Origin: Synaphobranchus kaupii
Taxonomy: Eukaryota; Chordata; Actinopteri; Anguilliformes; Synaphobranchidae
Direction of reading: 5' to 3'
Length of the DNA: 64,000 nucleotides
Assembly: GCA_029718625.1 (NCBI GenBank)
Contig: CM056379.1
Coordinates: 66,892,670-66,956,669 of the forward strand
Each line of letters begins with the position of its first letter. Positions within the stretch are counted from its first letter, which is position 1. The translations under genes were made by a program, and so were the position numbers. Under the pieces are notes generated by a model. It was not told where the DNA came from. It was given only the letters and a program-made list of their open reading frames with translations, and made no database searches. This document shows, piece after piece, positions 11,960 to 22,998 of this stretch.

Positions 11960-12560
11960 TATGCTGAAAACTTTGGGTTACTGTAAGTGGGTCGGTTTCG
12001 GAGGACCAAACTCTACAGAAGGAATCTGAAAGATACTCCCATAGGAATAACCACTGAAACGGATAGGCTTCCATGAAAGTAGGAGAAAATATAAAGACCC
12101 AAATTAAGTAGGGCGAAATAACTCTAGGCTTGAGTATAGATCGCAAAAGGAAAAAAAATGCCTCTTCTCTCAATACAGGAGAGTGGAAAATAGCGAGATA
12201 AACAAAAAGGCTTCTCGCTTTCAATAAAGAAAGCAGATTAGAGAGGTAAACAAAGGTACTCCTCCAAAGGAGGACAACAGAAGGCAGAACTAGAAAAAGG
12301 CAAACGAAAGGAAAGGAGATCTAAACCTAACTAAATTGCTAATGGGATTTCCTGCTTTGCTTATTTGAAACAACAAGGAAAACAGTGTCCCAAGTCCTAT
12401 ACCTTACCGGCTAAGTGAAGTTGCAAGACAACAACTAAGCACCGGAAACAGGAAACACAGAGCTTATAAAGCCAACCGGTAATAAGGAACAGGTGTGGGA
12501 AATTAGGGAAAGAAAGAGCGTAAGCTTGTATCACTTTCAGAGAAGCACGTGATCGATGAC
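11960..12560 (-). repeat. LTR-like retroelement segment, minus orientation
   Basis: Read on the minus strand, 12300-12500 matches 47215-47395 of the plus strand. The shared blocks are a CACCTGTT block, a TATA-like block, CCGGTAAGGTATAGGACTT, and TTCCTTGTTGTTTCAAATAA. A TATA-like box upstream of a conserved segment suggests an LTR promoter/R region. Its borders are not clear. A LINE 5' UTR is the alternative, because the plus-strand copy sits directly before a Rex1-like LINE. Confidence 0.45.
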
Positions 12561-12785
12561 AAACGAGGCCTCGGGTGCTGTAGAACCATGTGATCGGTTT
12601 GTTTTGCGTTTTGGGTGGAATTAGGGGTTTTGAATTGTAGATATGAAGGAGCGATACCCCCATTATTTCGAGGGTTGTTGCGGAGAGTTTGTTATTATTG
12701 GTATTATTGCTATTGAAAGTTTTTGGAGTATTTTTTTTTTGTACAGTTTTTGTCATTTTTGTAGTTTTTGTACAAAAATAGCCTA

Positions 12786-13350
12786 ATGGAACCTGCATGG
12801 AAGCGAAAATCTTTTCCTGCTTGGGAATATTTTGACCTGATATCTCCCAATAAGGCAGGCCTAAGTGGCGTAGATATAAAAACACACTGAAATGCTATTC
12901 GAACAGTGGGCTAGCAATCGACTGTGCATGTAGTTCGTTGGTTGTTATTTTAACGTAACTACAGCAGATTATTATGATTTGTTTAATATTATTATGATTT
13001 GATTGGTAATTCTTATTCTTATTATCATTATCATCTGCATTCCTTCTCAAATGGCATATTATTTAATTTTGAAGGTAATGTGCCTGCTGTGCCTAAAGGA
13101 GCTTTACAGCAATAATACCACGTCCATGCTGAGGCATTATCGGGCAATGCATGAAAATGCACCTGCCAATGAGCAAGAAACCAGCGGAGGTTATTTATTT
13201 ATTTATTTTACTTTTTAATAACAGTTATGGTTGCTTTATCATAATCATACTGACATACATGTTGATAAAAATACATTTGCATATTATTATTATTATTTAG
13301 GTTCCAGAAAGCAAAAACTTGATGAGGCCGTTAATAAAAATCAATAAAAA
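12786..13350 (+). pseudogene. ZBED-type hAT transposase, first exons
   Basis: Three plus-strand coding pieces fit the start of a BED-finger hAT transposase. Piece 1 begins with ATG at 12786 and reads to about 12854 (SFPAWEYFDLISPNK). Piece 2, 13075-13189, follows an AG acceptor, carries CLLC...RHYRAMH (the C2H2 BED finger) and ends at a GT donor. Piece 3 starts at 13301 after TTATTTAG and reads SRKQKLDEAVNKN in matching phase. Nothing of the RNase-H-like catalytic domain follows. The junction after piece 1 has GC instead of GT. It is probably a truncated transposon rather than a domesticated ZBED gene. Confidence 0.7.
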
Positions 13351-13929
13351 CTTCCCTTCTCAGTCACAAAAACACCTTCCCTTTCACTGCCCATACTGAA
13401 GCACATTCACTTTCACTGCCTGGTTACAGAAGCACTCCCAGTCCCAGACCAGAAACACTTTTACTGCTCAATAGAATCCCACACAAATGTTGTCCCTCTT
13501 TTTTTTCATTTTCAAAGTTAATATGATATTATTCCATATATTATTTTATGATATATCTTAGTAGAAAACAAATCTAGCCTAATGACAGTTACAAATATAA
13601 AATATAGCTGCAAGCAGCGATTCCCGGGGACCGAGCGGCATGAGCGGCATTTGTCAAACACAGAAACTGCAAAATGGTAGACAACTCTTGACAGTGTTGA
13701 CCCAAAATACAAATATTTGTTTATAATCAGGGCTTTTGTCATTGTTGATGGTATCTTAACCCGATCCAGTAAGGGCTTACGTATTACGTCTTTTAAGTAC
13801 AAGTTAAACAGTGAACAGTTAATACTGTTAAATTTCTTAACTTTTGCAATAAAAAGGTGTTTCTTAATGTGAAAACAACATTAAAAGAAGCATAGCATTT
13901 GCACAATAGTTTTGTCAAACATTAACTTA

Positions 13930-14003
13930 GCCATTGGTACCAAGCTGGAATTGAACCGCTGACCACATACATGGAAAGCCAAGATTGTATCCACTAGGCC
14001 AAA
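13930..14003 (-). repeat. tRNA-like module 1
   Basis: On the minus strand the stretch runs GGCCTAGTGGATACAATCTTGG to GCGGTTCAATTCCAGC. An A-box-like and a B-box-like motif are spaced as in a tRNA gene. The stems are imperfect. It resembles a tRNA-derived repeat part rather than a working tRNA. Confidence 0.4.
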
Positions 14004-14198
14004 GCAGGTTAATAGAAATGTGGAGGCCAAATAAGACTTTTGTGTTGCGGTATCAGATTGTTTTGGCTTACTGACTTCATAATTCAAACAGATAACAGGT
14101 AATATTGTGAAATGTCTTAGCCTTTGCAATAAAAATAACTTGTTTTATGCTAAAAGAACATTCTTAGCATGACGTGCACATTGTGTGCCTCAAAATAA

Positions 14199-14277
14199 AG
14201 TTGCGAACAGGTGGGGATGGAACCACCAACCTACTACATGGCAGTCCAATGCCTTAACCACTATGCTACAGGAACTT
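14199..14277 (-). repeat. tRNA-like module 2
   Basis: On the minus strand TAGCATAGTGGTTAAGGC is followed by GGTTCCATCCCC, which match box A and box B of a polymerase III promoter in correct order. It lacks a clean acceptor stem, so I regard it as tRNA-derived repeat DNA. Confidence 0.45.
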
Positions 14278-15164
14278 TTACAGTTGGTATGGTAGGTAGA
14301 CGGCCTGTTAAGCATAGATAGTGTACTTGGCAGATGGCATACCTGCCATCCCAACATTTGTATTTCTATAGCGCAACCCGCAGATTGATTGGGTTAAAAC
14401 TGCAGGGCTCAAGTCTTGATCTAACTCTCAATCAACCCACCAAGTTTCAGAACTTTATATCAAACGGTTTTAGAAGTACTAGCATTTATGTGATAAGCCA
14501 CGCCCAATGCAAAATTCATTGGCTTCTCATTCGGCCAATTTTTGACATACGCCTTAGTAACTTAATGCATGTATGTACGGATGCGGGTTGAGTCCCTTGA
14601 ACAGGTCTGGTGCAAATTGGTCTAATTCTGTAGGAGGAGTAGCATTTTAAGTGTTTTACAAAAAATGCTAATTAACGGAAAATCGAAGATGGCAGACTTC
14701 ATGGTTTCTAGAGGCAAATTTGTTGGGCATGAGTAGCGGGACATATACACTGCATTTTGTGACTGTAGATCAGGCAGTCAATGATTTTTAGTGAATTTTT
14801 AAATATTTTCTTATATTTGGATCTCTATAGCACCAAGTGTTTTACAAAAAATACTAATTAGCAAAAAATCCAATATGGCGGACTTTATGGGTCCTTGAGG
14901 CAAATTTGTTCGGAATGAGCAAAGGGACCTGTATACCAAATTTTGTGACTTTTGTGACTTGGTGAAACGGGGCGTGGGCGTGTTGGCAGTGGGCATGTCA
15001 ATGTCAATTTTGTCACGTGCACTACAGTGCCACCAGGTGTTCAATCTGCGTCATAATATAGAGGATCCAAGAGTTTGGCAATCCCAACAAGCGTGCCAAG
15101 TTTTAGGTGAAAGGGGAGAAAAAAAAGAATCTGAACAAATACAATAATTATGGGTATGCATATC

Positions 15165-15245
15165 GCCTGAGCGGGGTTTTGAACTTGTATTTTCTCTTAG
15201 ACCAATGGCTCTGAAGTCCGACGCGTTATCAGTGAGCTAAAGGGT
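15165..15245 (-). repeat. tRNA-like module 3
   Basis: On the minus strand TTTAGCTCACTGATAACGCG is followed by an anticodon-arm-like GTCGGACTTCAGAGCC and AGTTCAAAACCCC. This has the layout of a tRNA with an enlarged variable region. It is more tRNA-like than the other two, but the acceptor stem is not convincing. Confidence 0.4.
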
Positions 15246-16111
15246 TGCTTGTTGCTAACTCGTGGCAACTTCGTTATTTTGAACCTGGGGTAGAATTTGT
15301 AATGATTTCGTTGCTCTAAATTATTTTTACCAGCAGGTGTCACTAGCGTACACTGTGTTGAATGAGGCTTCGAGTAATGAATCTATTTGTGATACAATTG
15401 GCTGCAAAGCCTCAGTGCTTCAGGAAGCCTCATTTCGCCATCACTAGTGGTTGGTGTAAATAAGTAGGCGTGTCCAACCAAATTGTGACGTGGGTGACAG
15501 GCCTCTATTGGATGTGAGAGGCATTCCCCCTTGTGGCTTTGCAAAATAAAACAGCTAACAAAGATGAGGGCTCAGAATCAACGTCCTTCCATACTCTTGA
15601 GTATGCTTGTTGAGTACACTGGATGAGAAAATTAAGTAGGCGCAATGTTCTGTGAATGCAGCAGTAGCAGCTAGTGGGTTTTTGGTGCAATCACTTGAAA
15701 ATGGTTAGTTTTAGTGACTTTTGAGGGGAGGACACAACTTAATTCTACCATTAGTTAGGCAACAAATGCAATATAATACAAGCCAGGTCCTTAAAAGTCA
15801 ATAAAATGTGATTACTGGGCAATGCCACACGGCAATTGAGTTACATTGGCACTGCAAAAAAGGCCCCAACTTTTGTTTTTACAGAGCTTAATGCTACATA
15901 TGCTATCTGTTGGTATTTGTTAGAGCTTTCATACGACAGTAACCATTTATAATGGACATGTATTCTTAATGCAAAAATATCCAATTACTGCTTGGTAATG
16001 GAGGTACAGCAAGAGAACCCCTATTTTAGAACTGTTAAAGGTCCAAGGTCTAGATCACTTTTTTCCACTGTAAACGTGTTTGTATGCCTACCATAAATAT
16101 ACCATAAGTAT
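15246..16111. other. no recognisable feature
   Basis: Intron sequence. A GAGGCTTCGAGTAATGAATC stretch near 15364 resembles ends of small fish hAT repeats but cannot be delimited. Confidence 0.45.
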
Positions 16112-16189
16112 ACAATATTATTTCAGAATAAGTTAGGTAGGATGCATTTTAAAATGCATCCTACCTAACTTATTTTGAAATAATATTGT
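16112..16189. repeat. near-perfect 39-bp-arm palindrome
   Basis: Two 39-base arms meet at 16150/16151 with no spacer and a single mismatch. It could extrude a long hairpin. It lies about 280 bp outside the retroviral 3' LTR and belongs to no recognised repeat. Confidence 0.9.
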
Positions 16190-16471
16190 GTAAGAAACTG
16201 GTAAAAAAGCATCTTGGTGCTGCCCTCTAACGGTTGAAATGTTATTTCTGCTCCCCATTCTGCCCTTGCCCCAAATCATGATGTCAGAGTACCTCTTTGG
16301 AGGTACCTCTACTTCATATGGATAATTGTTGCTGCCCACAACGGAAATAGCTGGCACCTCATTGGATAGGTGCACTACGTCTTTTGGTTTCTGCTCCACG
16401 TTTTTAAACTGGAACAACGTGGCGTGGAGTTCATAAACTCTCTTATTCCACCTAAATAGTCCACTAAAATA

Positions 16472-17004
16472 TGTTTCTGAAAATGATAGTTTTCAACCAC
16501 AGTGAGCAAGTCTGTCCAAACAGAACCACAACAAAACCATGTAATAGAATAAGAAAAATAATTTCAGTTTATTTGGAGATAAACTCAGAATGAGAGAGAA
16601 TCTCTTACCAGAATCTCTCTAATTTGAAAACAGAATACAGAGGACATTTATACACAATCTATTATTGCTTTACTGATTTGCCACAAGGGGTGGTTTCTAA
16701 ACATACAGAGACAAGGGTATCCATTTCTTGGTGTTTAGTCTTTCGATAACCTCTAACCTTCAAACCAAGTAACGAAAACATCCATCTCACAGACTGCCTG
16801 TCTCTGCAGATTGTGAAGGAGAGGCACAGAGGGAGTGAAAACACAGCAGGCCTGCTTAAAGCCTACTCAGTGTTCACAGAGAATACATTGTTTAATTACT
16901 TAACTCAATATAATTGATCTACTATATTAAATGCTTAATGATAATCATGTGATTGTCTCTATGTTAATACACACACACATTGTAAAACAGAAAATTCCTT
17001 CACA
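16472..17004 (-). repeat. ERV 3' LTR
   Basis: On the minus strand it begins TGTGAAGGAATTTTCTG at 17004, immediately after the polypurine tract, and ends in CA near 16472-16478. The segment 16499-16737 matches 24107-24343 of the 5' LTR. The exact inner border of the last few bases is uncertain because the two LTRs diverge there. Confidence 0.8.
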
Positions 17005-17020
17005 TTTCCCTCCTTTTATC
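17005..17020 (-). promoter_or_regulatory. ERV polypurine tract
   Basis: Minus-strand GATAAAAGGAGGGAAA directly precedes the TGTGAAGG start of the 3' LTR. This is the position and composition expected of the plus-strand DNA primer of a retrovirus. Confidence 0.8.
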
Positions 17021-17198
17021 ATTCCATGATAACAAACAATTTTCTGTTACAATCTACCTAATGTACTCAATCAATTAGTAAGTGATTCATTTTAATAACA
17101 TCATAAATGATTACATGATTGTACAGACCAAATAAAATAATCTCGTGTGGATATGTACAATACTCCAATAATCCAGGGGAATTGAAAAACCGGCAGAT

Positions 17199-17636
17199 TC
17201 AGGACTTATATGGGACAAAACTAGCACAGAGCCAGAAAACCCAATCTTTAAAGAACCAATCTTTATTTGCATCAACCTCTCTCTCCACTAATGAGTCGCG
17301 GAGTTTGGTCATATTTCTAAGTCCCTGCTGTATGATCTGGCCATCCTCATCATAATGTGGTATGTACGTGCAACACGCCTCCCCAATCATCACACAAACC
17401 CCCCCCTGCTCTGCAGTAAGCTGATCTAATACCATGCGATTCTGCACAACCATTAATCGCAGTGAAGTCAACTCAGTTTTTACAGCGCCTATTGTCAAAA
17501 TGGAGGAGTTTATGTACTGGAGAAAAGTGTATAGAGTAACTTCTATCTCTTTAAAAGCCTCTAACACACCTAACCCAGGAAGCAAAGCCTGTATAAAGAG
17601 CTCTTTTGGAGTGGCTGGCGTGGGCCCAAGAAGCAC
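17199..17636 (-). pseudogene. env: ERV env, transmembrane-subunit remnant
   Basis: Open frame of about 145 codons with no ATG start. It covers the ectodomain of a gamma-type transmembrane subunit. Residues 12-30 look like the tail of the fusion-peptide region, a heptad-like helix follows, and residues 64-80 match the region homologous to the retroviral immunosuppressive domain. A CX6CC motif lies at residues 81-89, which in gamma-type envelopes links to the surface subunit. The surface subunit is absent: the sequence just upstream is integrase C-terminus in another frame. A hydrophobic WFFKDWVFWLC patch near the end could be the start of the membrane segment, but the anchor and tail are lost. 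It cannot encode a complete envelope. Confidence 0.8.
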
Positions 17637-17787
17637 GGCCTTCCACTTGCACGGCTGTGGGCGTGGTGAGTAGTACCTGGAAAGGACCCCTCCACCTGGC
17701 CTGGTGCCACTTCTTCCTTCTGAAGTCTTTTATCACCACCCAGTCATGTAGAGGCCCGCTGGCTGGGTCTGGGAGAGCTGCTTTCAC
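17551..17787 (-). pseudogene. pol: ERV integrase C-terminal (GPY/F) domain
   Basis: Same reading frame as the integrase ORF above it and separated from it only by one TAG stop at 17788-17790. It carries WVVIKDFRRKKWHQARWRGP and then FQVLLTTPTAV, the GPY/F module that ends gammaretroviral-type integrases and helps bind DNA. The end of the domain runs into env TM sequence of another frame, consistent with a deletion joining pol to env. A nonsense mutation therefore truncates pol here. Confidence 0.8.
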
Positions 17788-18846
17788 CTATTGATGCACA
17801 GATCTCAGAACATTAGTTAGCTGAACACAGTAACTTACCATGCGAGTGTCAGCTAGCTCCTTGTCCAGCATCAGCCCTGGGGGGTGACATCCAGTCCTCA
17901 TGGGCCGCCCTGTGATGATTTCATAGGGCGACAACCCTGTAGCAGCGTGGACCCTCCCCCGCATACCTGTAAGGACAATTGGCAGGGCCTGGACCCAATC
18001 CAGACCTGTCTCTGCCATCACTTTAGTTAACTGGTTCTTAATGGTTCCATTTGCCCTCTCTACCGGCCCTCCACTCTGAGGGTGGTAAGCACAATGGAAC
18101 TTCAACCTGATCCCCAGTTGCCCGGTCACTTTGTCCACCACCTTGTTTAAAAAGTGTGAGCCTCTGTCTGAAGACAGCTTCCTCGGGATCCCCCACCTAG
18201 GAATAAGCTCTGTTAGTAGGGCTTTCGCCACTGCTGCAGCATCAGCTTTCCCTGTAGGAAAAACTTCAACCCACTTTGAAAACATGTCAACAAACACCAA
18301 ACAATAATTCTTACCCCTGCATGGGTTAAGTTCAATGAAGTCCATCATCAGGTACTCGAAAGGCACCTGTGGAGCCGGGTGGGCCGCATTTGGAACCTTC
18401 TGGCCCCGCCCAGCATTATTTACAACACAGATAACACACTTTTCACAAAAGTTTTTTGCATAAGTAGAAAGTCCGCTTGTGTCCCAGTGTCTGGACATCA
18501 AAGTTATCATCCCTCCTTTTGACACATGATCCAGTCCATGAGTCAATTTAGCATAGTAGGGAAATAAAAAACGAGGTAAACAGGGTTTACCAGTAGGGCC
18601 TAGCCAGACCCCATCAGTGTAGGTGCCGTCCCGCTTCCATTTGGCCTTTTCCTGGGGTGTGGCCCCACCTTGGCAGTCCTGTACAGAGGCCAATGGAGTG
18701 TCTGTGGGAACAGCAGCCTGTGTGAGCAGACAGAGTTGTGTGAGGGGGGGCAAATGCAGCTGCTTTGGCTGCCAAGTCAGCCTGTTTATTCCCTTGAGAG
18801 ATAGCATCAGTCTGGTTTGTGTGAGCGGAGCACTTACATATAGCAA
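17788..18846 (-). pseudogene. pol: ERV pol: integrase
   Basis: 352-codon frame covering the retroviral integrase, which joins viral DNA to the host chromosome. A zinc-binding region with several H residues (103-120) precedes CEKC at 134-137. The catalytic triad is intact: D169 in MMDF, D227 in SSDRG and E263 in PVERANG. It is in a different frame from RT/RNase H, so an indel lies in the overlap 18614-18846, and it stops early at 17788. Neighbouring frames show the normal order RT, RNase H, integrase. Confidence 0.88.
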
Positions 18847-20710
18847 TGGCAGCAGGCAAAATAATTGCCTGTAGGAGGCAGCTCACTAAGTGTCCATTCT
18901 GTATAGTTTTCCCTGTAGAGGTAAGGAAACCTCTATGCTGCCAAAGAGTTCCAAAGTCGTGCACAACTCCAAAAGCATATCTGCTGTCAGTGAAAATATT
19001 TACAGTTTTACCTTCAGCCAAATGGCAAGCGCGTGTAAGAGGGAAAAGTTCAGCTGCCTGTGCTGAGAGGTGTCCAGGAAGGCGGGCTGACTCCAAAACC
19101 TGGTGATGTGTCACTACTGCATAGCCAACCTGACTGTCACCTGTGAGGGGACATCGACTGGCAGAACCGTCAACAAACATATCAAAGTCTGCATTTGAGA
19201 GAGGAGTGGTGGCGAGGTCAGGACGGGGGGAGAGAATTTGATCTAACACATTAACACAATTATGTGGCTCCCCATCCTCAGGTGTAGGTAAAAGAGTAGC
19301 GGGATTCAGAACATTGCATCGCTTGACTGTAACATTTGGCAAAGAGAGCAACACATGTTGAAAGTGGAGCATTCGGGCTGGTGAGAAATGGGCCGTCTTT
19401 TGCTTTAACAGAATTTCTGCTACCGCATGAGGAACTAGGACAGTGAGAGGACGATAAGCAACAAGCGATGCAGATGCAGTTACCGCCAAAGCCGCTGCAG
19501 AAATGGAGTGCAAACAAGGAGGAAGGCCCCTAGAAACAGCATCAAGTCTCTGAGAATAGTACGCAACAGGCCTGTGTTTATCACCATGCTTTTGCAAAAG
19601 AACAGCAGACATGTAGCCGCCCTTCTCATCAACAGTCAAAAGAAAAGGTTTATTCATGTCAGGCAGGCCCAAAGTAGGAGAAGAGGCCAACTGTTGTTTC
19701 AACTTCTGAAAGGAAATTTCAGCAAGCTCTGTCCATGTGACATTATCATTAGCCGCAAGATCATGGCCATGTGCCAAATCTTGCAACGGTTGGGAATATT
19801 CAGCGTAATCAGAAATCCATTGCCTACAGTACCCTGTCATGCCTAGAAAAGACATTACCTGCTTTTTTGTAACTGGTTTAGGGAGGTCAAGAATCGCTTG
19901 GATTCTGTCAGTTCCCAAAGATTTGCCTTCTGCAGAAATAGTGTGTCCTAGGTAGGTAACAGTAGGTAACCCAAATTGCAATTTCTCCTGTTTAACTTTG
20001 TGGCCCTCTGTGGCTAGGAATGTCAACAGTTCAAGTGAATCCTGAATACAGCTGTGCTCGTCTGGAGAGCAGACGAGGAGATCATCAATGTATTGAATCA
20101 AAGTACTTTGGCCTGAAGAAAACTGGAACTGTTCCAAGTTTTCCTGCAGCGCTGCTGAAAAAACTGCTGGTGATTCAGCATACCCCTGGGGTAGCCGAGA
20201 ACAGGTATACCTTTTTGCCCTGAATGTAAAGGCAAACCAGTACTGGGAATTTACATCAACAGGAATACTAAAGAATGCATTGGCTAGATCGATCACAGAA
20301 AAATATTTAGCATTACCCGGGACCTGTGCAAGAATGGTAGTGGGATTAGGCACAACAGGAGCGCGCTGCTGAACGGCGCTGTTCACAGCTTGTAAATCTT
20401 GTACGAACCGCCAAGACCCATCAGGCTTTTTTACAGGCAAGATAGGAGTGTTGCATGGAGAGTCAGGACAGGGAACCACAACACCAGCTTCTAACAACGC
20501 ATTAAATACGGGGACAATGCCGTCCTCGGCTTCTGGGCGTATAGGATATTGACGTTTGCATGGTCTGTATTCAGATTTAGGGGTTACTTGAAGTGGAGTA
20601 ACTCCAGCTATGAGCCCCACATCATTTTGTGACGTTGCCCACAATTGAGAGGGAATTGCACTGAATCTCGGGTCTGACAAATGCAAATAGGCTTGAGTGT
20701 CACACAACAA
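18614..20710 (-). pseudogene. pol: ERV pol: reverse transcriptase and RNase H
   Basis: About 698 codons, opening without ATG. RT copies viral RNA into DNA and RNase H removes the RNA. RT residues 94-215 hold the finger and palm blocks, with VIDLANAFF at 139-147, LPQGYAESP at 173-181 and the active-site YIDD at 207-210. The RNase H domain near residues 510-640 shows its acidic residues in DMFVDGSAS, AAELFPL and IFTDSRYAFG. The last 30 or so residues are out of frame. A frame change of one indel separates it from the protease frame at about 20711. Catalytic residues are preserved although the gene is broken. Confidence 0.9.
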
Positions 20711-20711
20711 C

Positions 20712-21584
20712 TCATGAATGCTGCAGACAGCTGTCAGAGAGTTCGGAAACTGGTGCGCAGTGACACGCAGAGAGGGAGAATATTTCCCAGTCCGTGGTAT
20801 CCAAACATAATTTCACCCATGGCCCTGTGTCCTCCCATTTTTTATTTGAGGCTTTGCACAGCGACACATGGGGTGCACTTCCCGCAATGGAATAGAATTG
20901 CTGCTGTGCTGAGCTCAATTGTACAGACAATGCACCGAAATCGTGACCAACCAAAAACAATGTCGAATTTAATTTACAATCACCGTACCAATTCTTTTCA
21001 AATTCCCAATCTCTACCTCGACTAAAATGTGCTGTTACATGTAGTTGTAATTCTGTCAGTCTGTCGCCAGTGCCTGTCCACTCAGTTCTGGCCATTTGTA
21101 TGGCTTTAGCTGTGACTGAGGATCTGTCCAGATCCCAAGCATAGTAAAACATTTCTAGAGTTTCTGCCGTAGCAGCTCTGTCAATAGTTAAACCGTCATC
21201 AGTACACTGCACACTCAGACCCAATTTGCACATTAAGTCTCTGCCAAGCAGGTTTACTGGACATACAGGGGAGAACAAGAACGCATGTTTCAAAGTAATA
21301 TTGGAGCCCGTATTGAAATCTTGCACCAGTAATGGAGCTGTAAATTTCTCTGTCATGGTATTTCCACCAGCATCTTGGCTGAGCATGGTTTTACCACTAA
21401 AAAGAGGAGGTTTTGAATCCCATGATTTAGCTGTTATTACAGACCGACCAGCTCCCGTATCCACAATGAAGTCTAATGCTCGCCCATCAACTTTTAATGA
21501 CCAAAGTGGTAACGCATTTGGAGCCGTATGGTAAAGGAACCCAGCAAACTCACCCTTGTCCGCATGCGTTTCCTCGTCCCCCAC
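20712..21584 (-). pseudogene. pro: ERV pro: aspartic protease plus start of pol
   Basis: Frame of 290 codons with no ATG of its own. It is in the same frame as gag and begins right after the gag TGA stop. DTGA at residues 42-45 with the following GRSVI is the retroviral aspartic protease active site, and LLGRDLM near residue 112 is the flap-distal block. The rest leads toward RT but ends at a stop at 20712, one frame away from RT. The arrangement suggests that protease-pol was made by reading through the gag stop, as in gamma- and epsilonretroviruses. Confidence 0.85.
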
Positions 21585-21590
21585 AAAACT

Positions 21591-22991
21591 TCATTGTCCA
21601 GGTAATCCAGTTTGACCCCCAGGATGTTGGAAAGTAACATTCCCTTGGGGCGCTGTGTCCCAATTATCAGCATTACCGGAAAACTTACAACCATGAGCCC
21701 AATGTCCCTTTTTTCCACATTTTCGGCAAACATCATAATCCGCCACGGTAGTGGGTCCCATGGAGTTGGGTCTCTGTCTGTTCCCTTGATTCCGTCCTCC
21801 ACGTCTGCCGCGGCCTCTCCTTTGCTGCTGCTGTCCACCGGCACCATCCCTGTTCCCCTGGTAGGACTGTAGCTGGGCCAGCTGCAGCTGAGAGGTCATC
21901 TTGTCGCTTTTCTTTTTGTCTTTGTGTTGCTTGTCGCGGTCCTGTTCTTCGCAGTGAACAGCATAATGGAGAACGTCCTTAAGTCTCCGAGATTGCCAGC
22001 CAACACAGGAGGTCTTAATAGCGGTTGCAAGGTGTTTATCCAATCCATCCAGGAAACAGTGGGTTAGCTGAGTCTCGTACGGAGTAAGAGTCTCGCTGTT
22101 TTCCGGTTTGTCCATTCCACTGTGCGCGTCATACTTCTCTGAAAGTCTCTCAAGAAAATCATTAACAGTTTCACCAGGCTTTTGTTTAACCTGTCTGACT
22201 GCTTCCCAGTTCAGACGAACAGGGAATTCGGTTTTCATACTGGTTTCTAAAGTATCTATCTGTTTCACATACTCAGAAGTAGCACCATCATTGTATGGAT
22301 GGTTCGTAGACCAAGTTCCCCTTACGTTACCCCACCGTAACTTCAGTTTCTTAATCAGTACAGTTTGTAATTCACCTGCAGTTGGGTGACAAGTTCTTAC
22401 CAGATTTCTCAAAGCTTCCATGAACTTGGCACCACCCACCTGGGTTGGATCCGGCAAATCTTCGCAGACAGCCTGTAACTCCGACACCTTCCAGGGCCGA
22501 TATACCAGGACCGTCGGACCCTGGTCATCTTGTCCTGCCCTGGGATTGGGGAATTCTAGCATAGGGTATGTGTCTGGCCCCCAGGATGAGTCCCGTCCCG
22601 GCACAGGTGCCGACGTCTTCGGGCCGTACGCGGTACCTCCCCTGGTGTGCGGCAGGGTAGGTATCTCTACCTTGTGCAGTTCGTCCTTGTGGGAAGTTAC
22701 CTGTACTGTGGAATCTGGGCCTACAGAAGCTGCAGGTCTCGCTCTGGCCGCCGGCCCACTTGCAGATGGTTGTGCAGCAGCGCTGGAATACACTGCCTGG
22801 GGAGCAGTGGCTGAGGGATGTCCGTGAACTCCTGCCGCTTGCTGTGGGATATAAGCTGGAGGACACGCAGGACAGTCCAAGTCCAGGTTAATTTTGTGTA
22901 TGCTTGCAAGCTGTGCTACATCAGGATACAAAGAGCCGCCGGAATGCACAACAGGAGATAGCACTGAATTACTTTGTTGGGATTTCTCCAC
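21591..22991 (-). pseudogene. gag: ERV gag, capsid and nucleocapsid part
   Basis: 466 open codons without ATG. The proline/alanine-rich first part corresponds to the region after matrix. The capsid contains a PRAGQDDQGPT-like approach and a major-homology-like stretch with VNDFLERLSEKYD. The charged EEQDRDKQHKDKKKSDK stretch precedes a basic RGRGRRGGRN patch, then one zinc knuckle CRKCGKKGHWAHGC (CX2CX4HX4C). The stop is TGA at 21591-21593. The matrix part is in the neighbouring frame, so gag is frameshifted near 22995-23005. Confidence 0.88.
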
Positions 22992-22998
22992 AGTAATT

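Larger units (their letters stand above)
13603..15160. repeat. AGCTGCAAGCAGCG-type repeat with tRNA-like modules
   Basis: Starts TATAGCTGCAAGCAGCGA, a motif I recognise from a widespread fish repeat whose copies also contain phrases like CAAAAAATGCTAATTA and GAAGATGGC, both visible here (14660-14885). The segment 13640-13800 has a close second copy at 24602-24745. Several reverse-oriented tRNA-like stretches lie inside it and just after it. No coding domain is seen. Confidence 0.55.

Noticed and set aside
20681..21025. Plus-strand frames of 60-135 codons across the ERV (for example 20681-21025, 22420-22827)
   Set aside because: Antisense shadows of gag and pol.
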